Below are positions 1 through 8,713 of a DNA stretch of 64,000 nucleotides, one piece after another (position 1 is the stretch's first letter; the number at the start of each line of letters is the position of its first letter). This DNA is from PNON01 sp964387025 (GTDB lineage Bacteria; Chloroflexota; Anaerolineae; Anaerolineales; Anaerolineaceae), in contig CAYLUZ010000001.1 in NCBI GenBank assembly GCA_964387025.1, forward strand, positions 657,689-721,688, given 5' to 3'. The position numbers and the translations under genes are program-made. The notes beneath the pieces are model-generated. The model was given only the letters and a program-made list of their open reading frames with translations. It ran no database searches and was not told where the DNA came from.

Positions 1-501
1 GACATCGAAAGCAATACATTACTGGTAATCGCCACCCAACAGCCCATGGCACATGACCTGCGCCTGTTGGCTGCAATACTAGAGATCGCCGGGGAATTGG
101 AACGCATTGGCGATTACGCCAAGGGGAATGCCAAGATCAATACCCTGCTTGAAAATACCTTGCTGCAAGCCCCCATCCTGGAGCTTGAGGCAATGTCTGA
201 TCTGGCTGTATCTATGCTGCACAGATCGATCACCGCCTTCATCAAGGAAGATGAAAAAGCTGCCAGGGAAATACCAGAAGAAGATGACAAGGTCGATAAA
301 ATGTATGAACGCATTAATCGACAGTTGGTGGAATTGATGATCCAGAATCCGGAATTCATTGATCACGCCAATTACTACATGTGGGCTGCCCATAATCTTG
401 AACGGACAGCCGACCGGGTAAGTAATATTTGTGAAAGAACAATATTTGTGGTCACCGGCGAATTGCTTGAAGTTTCCACAAATGATGAAGAAATTATTTA
501 A
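1..501 (+). CDS. phoU: Phosphate signalling regulator PhoU (3' part)
   Basis: The frame is open from base 1, so the start lies upstream of the window. The visible 166 residues are the C-terminal half or more of PhoU, an all-helical peripheral protein that couples the Pst phosphate transporter to the PhoR kinase and represses phosphate uptake. The first visible residues include the family-typical stretch ATQQPMAHDLR, followed by 'RIGDYAKGNAK' and later 'ADRVSNICERT', the E/D-rich helical motifs that bind metal clusters in PhoU. The stop at 499-501 is followed within 13 bases by the next gene, so phoU is probably cotranscribed with the two kinase-like genes downstream. A pst operon would be expected to the left but is out of view. 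Confidence 0.93.
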   Translation, partial: DIESNTLLVIATQQPMAHDLRLLAAILEIAGELERIGDYAKGNAKINTLLENTLLQAPILELEAMSDLAVSMLHRSITAFIKEDEKAAREIPEEDDKVDKMYERINRQLVELMIQNPEFIDHANYYMWAAHNLERTADRVSNICERTIFVVTGELLEVSTNDEEII

Positions 502-513
502 GAGGAGGATTAG

Positions 514-1263
514 ATGCTGCAACCAAATCCGTATCCTGGCAAGTTGATCATAGTGGAAGGTATTGATGGAAGTGGAAAATCCACTCAAATAGATTTACTT
601 GCCAAATGGATGAGATCCCAAGGCAGGTCGGTTTATTTCTCTGAATGGAATTCATCCGACCTGGTGAAAAGCACAACCCGCCTGGCTAAATCGGAGAAGA
701 TGTTTACTCCTACTACTTTCAGCCTGCTGCAGGCAACTGATTTTGCTGAACGTTGGGAAAACCGCATCTATCCGCAATTAAAAGCCGGCGCTTTGGTCCT
801 GGCTGACCGCTTTGCATTTACCGCTTTTGCCAGGGACGTTGCCCGCGGGGTGGACAGGCAATGGGTCCGAAATTTATATTCATTCGCCTTGCAGCCTGAT
901 ATTGCGCTCTATTTTTCAGTTCCACTGGATATCGCTGTCGAGCGGATTACATCCAGCCGGGCGAAGATCAAATATTATGAAGCGGGAATGGATCTGGGTC
1001 TATCGGATAATAAGGTTACCAGCTTCAGATTATTCCAACAAATGGTCATTGATGAATATGAAAGTATGATCCCTGAATTCAACCTGACGAAAATTGACGG
1101 GACGCTGCCTGTTCAGAAGCAGCAAAAACTGGTTCGTCAGGTGGTGAAGGGTATCCTGAAAGATTGGCGGGGTCTGGTAGATCCATTTCCAACGCTCCAG
1201 CATGTGCAAACAGAATTAAGCCCGATCGATGAAACCACAGAGACAGGGGAAGGTGTGGCATGA
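514..1263 (+). CDS. Thymidylate kinase-like P-loop kinase (first of tandem pair)
   Basis: A 249-residue nucleoside-monophosphate kinase-like protein, preceded by a good ribosome-binding site (AGAGGAGG, 7-8 bases before the ATG). Walker A is EGIDGSGKSTQ near residues 15-25 with the lysine (K22) intact. The TMK 'DR' motif appears as LADRFAFTAFARD and is followed by 'QPD'. Classical TMK (dTMP + ATP to dTDP + ADP) has DRY..S..AYQ at that place. Here the Ser and Gln positions are replaced (F-T, R-D), so substrate preference may differ. The C-terminal ~40 residues are an acidic, Thr-rich tail that TMK does not need. It overlaps the next, paralogous gene by 4 bases (ATGA), which implies translational coupling. 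Confidence 0.8.
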   Translation: MLQPNPYPGKLIIVEGIDGSGKSTQIDLLAKWMRSQGRSVYFSEWNSSDLVKSTTRLAKSEKMFTPTTFSLLQATDFAERWENRIYPQLKAGALVLADRFAFTAFARDVARGVDRQWVRNLYSFALQPDIALYFSVPLDIAVERITSSRAKIKYYEAGMDLGLSDNKVTSFRLFQQMVIDEYESMIPEFNLTKIDGTLPVQKQQKLVRQVVKGILKDWRGLVDPFPTLQHVQTELSPIDETTETGEGVA

Positions 1264-1958
1264 AAAAGAATATATTTTTTGGTGCAGGGTTTCCATATAT
1301 GGCGAATAAAGGTCTGCCGGGCAAATTGATCGTGCTGGAAGGCACCGATGGTGTTGGTCGTTCCACGCAAATTCAATTACTGCGAAAATGGCTTGAGGAT
1401 GAAGGTTTCGCAGTTTCTGATACAGGATTACGCCGCTCTGCTTTGACCCAACCGGGATTGGAAGCTGCCAAGAGCGGTCACACGATGAGCAAGAAAGCAC
1501 TCAGCCTGTTCTATGCCACCGATTTCGCGGACCGCCTGGAAAACCAGATCATCCCCGCGTTGAAAGCCGGGTTTTATGTACTTTCAGACCGGTACTTTTT
1601 TTCGGTCATCGCCCGGGATATCGTCCGAGGAGCGGACCCGAAATGGGCCCGTGATGTGTATGGTTTTGCCCTCAAACCGGATATTGTGTTCTACTTGAAG
1701 TGTGACCTGCACCATATCATTACCCGTATGATCAATGGACGCGGTTTTGATTATTGGGAATCGGGTATGGATATTCGCTGTGCTGACAACTTATATGACA
1801 GCTTTGTGGTGTATCAATCCAGGCTGATCGAGCAGTTCGACGGCATGGCCAAAGAATATAAGTTCAAGACAATTAATGCGAATCTGCCGGTGCCGAGTGT
1901 GTTTGAAGAGCTTAAAAATCAGGTTAAATTATTTATCCGGCGCCAGGAACACCGCTAA
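1260..1958 (+). CDS. Thymidylate kinase-like protein with Walker A Lys to Arg (second of pair)
   Basis: A 232-residue paralogue of the preceding gene sharing the same framework (LIVLEGTDG, then SDRYFFSVIARD, then 'KPD'). It does not have the canonical P-loop lysine: the loop reads GTDGVGRST, with Arg at residue 34 (codon CGT, 1359-1361). The Walker A lysine normally contacts the beta and gamma phosphates, so this copy is either catalytically weak, a regulatory partner of its neighbour, or part of a subfamily that uses Arg. The first ATG overlaps the upstream stop (ATGA at 1260). A second in-frame ATG at 1299 would remove 13 hydrophobic residues and give an N-terminus closer to the paralogue, so the start is uncertain. 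It ends two bases from the end of the convergent sbcC. Confidence 0.75.
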   Translation: MKKNIFFGAGFPYMANKGLPGKLIVLEGTDGVGRSTQIQLLRKWLEDEGFAVSDTGLRRSALTQPGLEAAKSGHTMSKKALSLFYATDFADRLENQIIPALKAGFYVLSDRYFFSVIARDIVRGADPKWARDVYGFALKPDIVFYLKCDLHHIITRMINGRGFDYWESGMDIRCADNLYDSFVVYQSRLIEQFDGMAKEYKFKTINANLPVPSVFEELKNQVKLFIRRQEHR

Positions 1959-1960
1959 CA

Positions 1961-4534
1961 TCAAACGACCACACAGACAACCGAACCTGCACTTGTCTTT
2001 TCCACCTCGATCCGGGATGGAAAAGCATCTTTTAATTCTTCCAGGTGTGTGATCACCAGGATCTTTGCAAAATCAGTCTGTACCAGGTTGATGGCTTCGA
2101 CCAATCTCTGCCGGCCGATCGCATCCTGGCTGCCAAAACCTTCATCTATGACCAGAGTCTGCAGCCTGGCCCCGGCACGTTGAGCCAACACCCGTGAGAG
2201 CGCCAGGCGGATGGCAAAATTCACCCTGAAAGCTTCTCCGCCTGAGAACATCTCGTAATCCCTGACTCCGGTTGCATCGCTGATCTGGATATCCAGGGTC
2301 TCTTTTTTATCTTCCCGATTTTTATCTTTATAATCCCGCTGCGTCACAAAGCGCACCGACATTTCTCCGGCTGTCAGGCGATCCAGCAGGTCATTGGCTT
2401 CGGCCTCGATCTCAGGCAGCGCCTGTTCGATCAGCAGGGCAGGTACGCCGTCTTTCCCGAAGGCACGTTCGAGCTGTTTATACTGGTCGATCTGTTTTGC
2501 AATGGCTTCGCGCTCCCCCTGGAACTCTTTTCTCTTTATCCTCAATGAGGCAAGCACCTCCACCTTCTGGCGGGCAGCGGCTGTGTCATCCCTGAGGGCA
2601 TTTTCCTGTTCAATTGCCCGGCGGAAATCCAATTCCGCTTCAGCCAGGTCGGGCATCCCGGCAGTTTTGTCCGCATAATCGTTTTCTGCTTCCAATGTAC
2701 TTTTTTCCAGAGTGTCCAGTTCCTCTTTCGCGGAATTCTGTTGGATCTTCAGGTCGTGGATCTGCCTTTCGAGGGGGGCGATGGCGCTGCGTGTGTTTTC
2801 GAGTTTCCGGTATTCAACATCAATATTGCGCAGGTTTTGTTCCTGTATACGCAGATCCTCATGCACAACGGCGTCGTATTTAAGTGCGAGGATGTCTTTT
2901 TCTATCCTTATCAGGCTGGACCTTTCATCCAGAGCATAAGATTCAGTCTGAAGAGTTTCTTCCACTATGGGTAAACGAATCATGCCGGTGTTCTCCCATC
3001 TCTCAACTTCCGGTTCCCTATCGCCCAACCATGCGCGGGTCACATCAGTTTTTCGCTCCAAAGCATGTTTTTCCGTTTCAAGCCTGGCAATGGTTTGCAG
3101 TTCTCCATCCAGGGCTTTCAGGCGGGCATCGATCGTATTGATCCGGGTTTGATTTTCCCGGTGTTCATCGCCCAGCTTTTTTCCATCCGCTTCGATCTCT
3201 TCCACAAGGGTTTCCCGATGGTCGGGGCTGAGGTCTTGTCCACAGAAGGGGCAGGTGGGTTCGTGGGTGGACTGCATATTATCCCGGCGGGCTGAAAGCA
3301 AGCCCATCTCTGCCCGCAAGCGTTTATTCTCTGCCGAGATATCTTCCTTTTCCAGGCGTAGTTCCTCTTTTTGGAGTTCTAACCCCGGTTTTCGGCTTAT
3401 TTGCTCGTCTAATTCTGCTAAGAGTTTCAATTCACGTTCAAAATCTTTTTTCCGGGCAGGTATTTCCTTCAATAGTCCTTCTACACTGGCTTTTGATTCC
3501 AGTAGGTATTTCAACTCCTGCTCCAGTGAACTCCTGGCTTTTTCTATGGCAAGGAAGGGAGCCGTTTTTTCTTCGCGTAGATTATGGAACTTTCCCGCGA
3601 GAACTTCCAACCCTTCCAGTGAGGTGCGTAATCCCTTCCATTTTTTATAATTTTCCGTGATCTCCATTGACCTGGATAACAACTGATTCATTTCTTCCTG
3701 TTCACTTTTACGGATTTCAAGCAGGGAAACAGTCGAATCGAATGCTTTCCGTTTGACTGTCAACTGGTTATTTAATATTTCCAACTGCTTTTTTTGTTCT
3801 TTCAACATTCCATCCAACAGCCGTAAACTGTTGAGAGAATTCTCCAGGCTTTTCTTTTGTTGGGATAATTGGATCAATGACTGGTTTAATTCCTCAAATC
3901 GCGTTTTTCGTGTGGTCTCCTCATTCAGTTCTTCATCTATTTCCGCGACTCGCAGATCGATCATGGAACGATCTGTCTCCAGTTTCCTCCTTTTTTCAGC
4001 GGCTTTTTTATTGTACGCATCCCAAATATCCAATCCCAATATGCTCCCCAGGATCTTCTTCCGTTCGGTGGGATTTTTCTGGGCGAATTGGTCCGCCCGG
4101 CCTTGCAGGAAGAAAGAAGCGTTTGTGAATGTATCAAAATCCATGCGTAAAATTCGGACGATAGTTTCCTGGGTTTTAGAAATGGATTTTTCAGTGAGCT
4201 GTTTCCATTGGGTCTTACCATCTTCAGTGATGTAATTCAGGAATAGATCCAGCGTCCCGGTTTTATTGCGTGGCTTTCGGCGCACAATTCGATAAACCAG
4301 TCCCTCATATTCAAAATCCAAAGTGACTTCAGCGGTATCAGCACTGGAAAAGATGAGGGCATCATTGGTGCTGCGTGCCTCACCAAACAGCGCCCATGTC
4401 ATGGCATCGAGCAGGGAGGATTTGCCGGCACCATTTTGGCCGGAAATGCACGCCAGATGCAGTTGGGTAAAATCAACATCCACTGGCTCATGGTAGGAAA
4501 GGAAATTGGATAGCTGCAGCCGGATCGGGATCAA
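1961..4534 (-). CDS. sbcC: DNA double-strand break nuclease ATPase subunit SbcC
   Basis: An 857-residue SMC-like ATPase, partner of SbcD. It has an N-terminal head (IPIRLQLSNFLSYHEPVDVD) with Walker A GQNGAGKSS at residues 32-40, then two long coiled-coil arms separated by the zinc hook CPFCGQ near residue 428 (codons around 3236-3253). The C-terminal head has the ABC signature-like 'FSGGEAFRVNFAIRLALS' and Walker B/D-loop 'LVIDEGFGSQD'. The SbcCD complex opens hairpins and cleans DNA ends at stalled forks. The start overlaps the sbcD stop by 4 bases, the usual coupled sbcD-sbcC arrangement. The length is at the short end of SbcC (usually 800-1050), closer to Rad50-type architecture. Confidence 0.95.
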   Translation of the reverse strand: MIPIRLQLSNFLSYHEPVDVDFTQLHLACISGQNGAGKSSLLDAMTWALFGEARSTNDALIFSSADTAEVTLDFEYEGLVYRIVRRKPRNKTGTLDLFLNYITEDGKTQWKQLTEKSISKTQETIVRILRMDFDTFTNASFFLQGRADQFAQKNPTERKKILGSILGLDIWDAYNKKAAEKRRKLETDRSMIDLRVAEIDEELNEETTRKTRFEELNQSLIQLSQQKKSLENSLNSLRLLDGMLKEQKKQLEILNNQLTVKRKAFDSTVSLLEIRKSEQEEMNQLLSRSMEITENYKKWKGLRTSLEGLEVLAGKFHNLREEKTAPFLAIEKARSSLEQELKYLLESKASVEGLLKEIPARKKDFERELKLLAELDEQISRKPGLELQKEELRLEKEDISAENKRLRAEMGLLSARRDNMQSTHEPTCPFCGQDLSPDHRETLVEEIEADGKKLGDEHRENQTRINTIDARLKALDGELQTIARLETEKHALERKTDVTRAWLGDREPEVERWENTGMIRLPIVEETLQTESYALDERSSLIRIEKDILALKYDAVVHEDLRIQEQNLRNIDVEYRKLENTRSAIAPLERQIHDLKIQQNSAKEELDTLEKSTLEAENDYADKTAGMPDLAEAELDFRRAIEQENALRDDTAAARQKVEVLASLRIKRKEFQGEREAIAKQIDQYKQLERAFGKDGVPALLIEQALPEIEAEANDLLDRLTAGEMSVRFVTQRDYKDKNREDKKETLDIQISDATGVRDYEMFSGGEAFRVNFAIRLALSRVLAQRAGARLQTLVIDEGFGSQDAIGRQRLVEAINLVQTDFAKILVITHLEELKDAFPSRIEVEKTSAGSVVCVVV

Positions 4535-5772
4535 AGTTCACTCCCTTCATCGGTGACTTCGGTGATGACCTGTTGAACGAGATCCACCAATGGGAGAATA
4601 TCATCCGGGGATACATGCAATCCCTGCCAGTAAATTTTTGTCAGGTCAGCCGGGGCAAGAGCAGCGATAGCCTGGTTTTCAGCCAGGCGAACGCGGACAT
4701 CCATCTCCGGCCGCGGTACAAAATGGAATTCGAACGCTAAAGAAGCATGATCACGCAATTCCTTTTCATCGATCTGGGATTGCTTGTCACGGGGAAATCT
4801 GGCGATCAAGCGCACGATCGCTCCTGCCAGCTTTTCTTTGGCTGGCAAAGCTTGGATCAGTTGGTCTGTAACCGGACTGTCGTCATTGATCGTCACCTCG
4901 CAAGTGATAAACGGCCTGATCCCGGTGAGCTGGCGAAAATCCACTTTGGTATTCTTCTTATTCACATCAGCGATCACAAAAAATTTGTCATCAGCGGCTT
5001 CGCCAAAGTCCACCCGTTCAATGGAGCCGGGATAGATCACTGGAGGTTGGGATCCATTGTTCACATCCTGCTTCTTGTGGATATGACCCATAGCCACATA
5101 GTCCAGGCGTTTATCTTTGACCAGCGAAGGAGGCAGGGTGAAATCACCACCCAACATGACGCTGCGTTCACCGCCATATATTGCACCTTCGATCGATGCA
5201 TGGGCAAATAAGATCGTCGGAAGTGCAGGGTCAAGTTCAGTCAACCATCTTTCCACCAATTCGACCGAAACTTCCACTAGCGACTGGTTGGAATCTTTTT
5301 CGGTTTCTTCCCTATTTTGAAGGGCAGCCGCGACCGCAGCACGGTTAATCCAGGGCAGGGCGATGATCTGGATAGGCAATCCCTCGAGTTGGTCTGGAGT
5401 AAGTAGACCCGGTTTGGAGACAATTTGAACATGTGGCACTTCGAGGGTATCAAATTCCTGGAAGGAAAAAGCGCGTCCGGAGGAGGGAGAGACATCATGA
5501 TTACCGATAAGCAGCATTGTTGGAATGCCTGCCCTGGAGAGGCGCATGATGCGTCTGCCCCATTCCCGCTGAAAGGTGGGGGCTGGGGAGCGGTCCTTAT
5601 AGGCATCGCCTGCGAAAAGTACAAGATCCACTTTTTCAGTGATGGCAGTTTCGATGATGGTATCCAGCGATTTCAGGAAATCAAGCACCCGCAGCGGTAG
5701 ACCCGACATGGGATCGTGCCGGCCATAGTTTGCCATATCTATGTGTGCATCGGCGAAATGGAGGACTTTCAT
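4531..5772 (-). CDS. sbcD: DNA repair exonuclease SbcD (Mre11-type)
   Basis: A 413-residue calcineurin-type nuclease subunit. The metal-binding signatures are in order: FADAHID (Asp8, His10), LFAGDAYKDR, LLIGNHD, an internal 'LFAHASIEGA' and MGHIHKKQ. With SbcC it forms the Mn-dependent exo/endonuclease that processes hairpins and blocked DNA ends. The C-terminal ~130 residues would be the capping and SbcC-binding region. It lies directly upstream of sbcC on the minus strand with a 4-base overlap, and starts 6 bases after the proC stop, so proC-sbcD-sbcC may be one transcript. Confidence 0.95.
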   Translation of the reverse strand: MKVLHFADAHIDMANYGRHDPMSGLPLRVLDFLKSLDTIIETAITEKVDLVLFAGDAYKDRSPAPTFQREWGRRIMRLSRAGIPTMLLIGNHDVSPSSGRAFSFQEFDTLEVPHVQIVSKPGLLTPDQLEGLPIQIIALPWINRAAVAAALQNREETEKDSNQSLVEVSVELVERWLTELDPALPTILFAHASIEGAIYGGERSVMLGGDFTLPPSLVKDKRLDYVAMGHIHKKQDVNNGSQPPVIYPGSIERVDFGEAADDKFFVIADVNKKNTKVDFRQLTGIRPFITCEVTINDDSPVTDQLIQALPAKEKLAGAIVRLIARFPRDKQSQIDEKELRDHASLAFEFHFVPRPEMDVRVRLAENQAIAALAPADLTKIYWQGLHVSPDDILPLVDLVQQVITEVTDEGSEL

Positions 5773-5778
5773 TGCGCT

Positions 5779-6627
5779 TTAATTGGTTTCGTTCTCTTTG
5801 ATCATCCGGTTTTGCCCGGCTCCAAGTTCGAGCGAGCGTTGGTAGGCAGCCCAGACTGCCCTGGATATGGCTGTCCGGAAACCGGCTTTCTCCAGGTAAT
5901 ACAGTGCTTCTGCAGATGTTCCACCTGGTGATGTGACCTGGTTGCGCATGGCAGCCGGGTGTTCGCTCATGGATTTGTAGTATTCCACGCTGCCTAGCAG
6001 GGTTTGAACAACCAGTTCCTCAGCAATACGGCGCGGGAAACCCATATGAACGCCTGCATCGATCAATGCCTCCATAAACAGGAAGACATAAGCAGGACCG
6101 GTACCGGATAGGGCAGTGGCCATATCCAGGTAAGATTCTTCTTCCACAAAGAGTTCGATTCCAAGACATTGCAAGGATTGGCGGGCAAGCTCGAGCTGGT
6201 CCGGTTTGACGTGCTGGGTGCCAGTCCACACGGTAATTCCTTCACCGATCCTGGCAGGAGTATTGGGCATCGCCCGGACGACAGCATCATGCCCCAGCAT
6301 TTTATATAGAAGTTCGAGGGATACTCCTGCGGCTATCGAGATAACGACAGCGCCTGCAGGTATTTTTCCCTTTAATCCTTTGATGACAGATTGGATCTTT
6401 TGCGGTTTTACGGCGAGAATGATCACCTCACAACCGGTTACTGCCTGGAGGTTGTCTTTGACAACCTGAATGCCGTACCGATTTGAGAGTTCCTGCCGAC
6501 GGTCTTCACGAGGACCCGAGGTAGTGATATTTTTGGGGTCAATACCGCCCTTCTTTATCAAACCGGATAAGATGGCTTCACCCATCACACCATACCCGAT
6601 AACAGCAATTTTCTTAGTCTTTAACAT
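5779..6627 (-). CDS. proC: Pyrroline-5-carboxylate reductase
   Basis: A 282-residue cytoplasmic enzyme for the last step of proline synthesis (1-pyrroline-5-carboxylate + NAD(P)H to L-proline). The N-terminal Rossmann loop is IAVIGYGVMGEAI, 'LAVKPQ' closes the nucleotide-binding half, and the C-terminal dimerisation half has the family signature 'SGTGPAYVFLFMEALIDAGV' and 'TSPGGTSAEAL'. The length is normal for ProC (about 270). It is first in a possible proC-sbcD-sbcC transcript. Confidence 0.95.
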   Translation of the reverse strand: MLKTKKIAVIGYGVMGEAILSGLIKKGGIDPKNITTSGPREDRRQELSNRYGIQVVKDNLQAVTGCEVIILAVKPQKIQSVIKGLKGKIPAGAVVISIAAGVSLELLYKMLGHDAVVRAMPNTPARIGEGITVWTGTQHVKPDQLELARQSLQCLGIELFVEEESYLDMATALSGTGPAYVFLFMEALIDAGVHMGFPRRIAEELVVQTLLGSVEYYKSMSEHPAAMRNQVTSPGGTSAEALYYLEKAGFRTAISRAVWAAYQRSLELGAGQNRMIKENETN

Positions 6628-6686
6628 AATATTGACTCCGTACTGAAAGATAGTTAATCATACAATAACTACGGGGTAATTCAAAC

Positions 6687-7973
6687 CTATTTTTGTAGGA
6701 TATCTATTAAAATTGGAACGGTTACCATTGCTGGAGAACTTACTCCCAGTTGGTAATGGTCATTCGCTCCCCAGCACCAAAGTTGATTATTTTCTGTAAG
6801 GTAGCAGGCATGGCTTGCTCCAAGCGCCAAACTGATTATTCCAGTTTCAGAGGTGCTGATTAATTTAGGGAAGAGTTGGTCCTTAGGAATTCCATCACCC
6901 ACCTGGCCGTAATCATTTTTCCCCCAGCAATAAACCAGATGATCAAGCGTGGCAGCACAGGTAAATCTTCCGCCAGCTGCTAAAAGATTGACTCCCGCGT
7001 TGGTATGTACCCCGCTGATCGTTATTGCTTCTGCACGTGATAAAGTCGAACTATTTCCCAATTCACCCTCATAATTTTTTCCCCAGCATGAAATTTCACC
7101 CCTTGTGCTTAATGCACACGTATGGAACCAGCCGGAAGATATGAGTTTTACTTCTGGAATGTTTTTAGTGATCTCCTGTGGAAGTGGGCTGCCCGTATAT
7201 GTTTTATTCCCGGTCTGGCCAAAACTACCGTCTCCCCAACACCAGGTCTGACCAGTTCTACCAGCCACGCAGGTGAATGTAGCCCCTGCCGATAAGCTGA
7301 TAATTTGATCAACCGGTGCTAACACAGGCACTGGGATGGTTGAATATATCGCATCCATTCCTGCGCCAAGCTTGCCATCCCGATTTGAACCCCAACACCA
7401 GGCTCGCCCCTTACTTTCATATGCGCAGGTATGCAATGACCCACTTACGAGCGCAGTGATACTGGCACCTTCCAGACCCTTGACTAAAACAGGGGTTGAA
7501 GAATCTGTTGTTGAATCATTACCAAGCTGCCCCATATTGTTACGGCCCCAGCAGTAAACCTGGTGATCCACATTCACGGCACAGGTATGGTATCCACCTG
7601 CAGACACTTGAACCAATCCGCGTAGATCTATCCAATCAGACGACATCATTTGTTCCGAACTGCTTTCATGACCGGTCTGACCAAACTGGTTCCAACCCCA
7701 GCATTTTATTCTGCCGGTGGAGGACAAATAACAGGTATGGTAATCGCCTGCTGTGATCTGCGGTTGGACCGGTGGGTATGGCGTGGCGGTCAATGTTGGA
7801 ATAGGTGTAGGTATGAGGGTGTTAGTTGGCAGAATGGTAAGTACTGTAGTCGAAACCGGTGTGTCAACCGAAGTGCTTGTTGGCGTTGGCTTTTCCATTG
7901 TCCTTGCTGGAAAGCAGGCTGTAATAAGCAATAATAAAAGGAATGACGATAAACTTTTTTTCATAACTTGCAT
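6687..7973 (-). CDS. RCC1-repeat lipoprotein
   Basis: A 428-residue secreted protein. The N-terminus is a lipoprotein signal (KKS, a leucine-rich core, lipobox LITAC), then a Thr/Pro-rich linker of about 45 residues, then at least six repeats of the form 'G..HTC.....G...CWG.N..GQ.G'. This is the RCC1/BNR-type seven-bladed propeller unit seen in bacterial proteins, in which each blade carries a conserved Cys pair. Ligand and function are unknown; such propellers usually mediate protein binding at the cell surface. There are two possible ATG starts (7973 and 7964); the second puts Lys-Lys directly at the N-terminus. It is a single gene, divergent from the methyltransferase gene to its right. 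Confidence 0.85.
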   Translation of the reverse strand: MQVMKKSLSSFLLLLLITACFPARTMEKPTPTSTSVDTPVSTTVLTILPTNTLIPTPIPTLTATPYPPVQPQITAGDYHTCYLSSTGRIKCWGWNQFGQTGHESSSEQMMSSDWIDLRGLVQVSAGGYHTCAVNVDHQVYCWGRNNMGQLGNDSTTDSSTPVLVKGLEGASITALVSGSLHTCAYESKGRAWCWGSNRDGKLGAGMDAIYSTIPVPVLAPVDQIISLSAGATFTCVAGRTGQTWCWGDGSFGQTGNKTYTGSPLPQEITKNIPEVKLISSGWFHTCALSTRGEISCWGKNYEGELGNSSTLSRAEAITISGVHTNAGVNLLAAGGRFTCAATLDHLVYCWGKNDYGQVGDGIPKDQLFPKLISTSETGIISLALGASHACYLTENNQLWCWGANDHYQLGVSSPAMVTVPILIDILQK

Positions 7974-8036
7974 CTAAGTTAAGTGTACAAACTAGCTAAG
8001 AATTCAAAATAGGTAATTTGGTTATATTCAGCTCCA

Positions 8037-8042
8037 GTATAA
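8037..8042 (+). promoter_or_regulatory. Possible -10 element upstream of the methyltransferase/SDR pair
   Basis: A TATAAT hexamer lies about 50 bases before the preferred methyltransferase start. I see no convincing -35 at 17 +/- 1 bases, so this is a weak call based on the hexamer and position only. Confidence 0.25.
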
Positions 8043-8092
8043 TACAGGGAATACTGGATAAATTGGTTTTTATGTTGTCATACGAGGTGCAA

Positions 8093-8713
8093 ATGACCGA
8101 ATCAAGTAAAGTGAATGAATCAACACTCCATCATGATACTGGTAAACCACAGAATATCATAGTCGAATTGGTTGAAACCGGCGAGGTCAAAGGTAAAGTT
8201 CTCGAAATCGGATGCGGCTTTGGGGAAAATTCACTCCATATAGCCGGTGCCGGATACCCCACCCTGGGAATCGATCCATCCAAAGAGGCTATTCTAATTG
8301 CAAAGCAGAAATCCGAGGTCATGCTTGCCAGGCGAGGAATTTGTGCACGATTCAAACAATTCGTCCCCCTAAATCTGGGGCTGATAAAAGAATCTTTTAA
8401 TGTCATTATCGATAATTCTACCTTTCAAACGATCCCAATCGAAGAGAGAGAAACCTACGCCAGGTCACTGGTTCCTTTGCTGGAGCCTGGAGGTTCAATC
8501 ATTTTGATCATTCCTTCGACTTCAGGGAATTTAACAGTCCGGTCGGAGAGCGATGTTATAAAAGCAATCGAAGGCAATTTCCCTGATTATTTTTGTATAA
8601 AAAATATAAGGGAAATACATTACGAAACCGGTCATAATGAGGAGAATGTCAAAGGTTGGTTATGCTCAATTTTCATAGGAGAAATCATACATGCAAAATC
8701 TATTGCAGAATAA
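8093..8713 (+). CDS. Class I SAM-dependent methyltransferase
   Basis: A predicted 206-residue methyltransferase of unknown substrate. Motif I is VLEIGCGFGENS, followed by the acidic ribose-binding residue in 'LGIDPS' and a DN-containing motif IV region 'VIIDNSTF'. The frame is open further upstream (TTG at 8018), but I prefer ATG 8093 because GAGGTG at 8084-8089 gives a correctly spaced ribosome-binding site; the extra upstream residues look random. The end overlaps the following SDR gene by 23 bases, suggesting coupled expression. Confidence 0.75.
   Translation: MTESSKVNESTLHHDTGKPQNIIVELVETGEVKGKVLEIGCGFGENSLHIAGAGYPTLGIDPSKEAILIAKQKSEVMLARRGICARFKQFVPLNLGLIKESFNVIIDNSTFQTIPIEERETYARSLVPLLEPGGSIILIIPSTSGNLTVRSESDVIKAIEGNFPDYFCIKNIREIHYETGHNEENVKGWLCSIFIGEIIHAKSIAE

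Noticed and set aside
3753..4235. 160-residue plus-strand ORF inside sbcC
   Set aside because: It is antisense to the SbcC coiled coil, Ser/Phe-rich, and typical of shadow ORFs.
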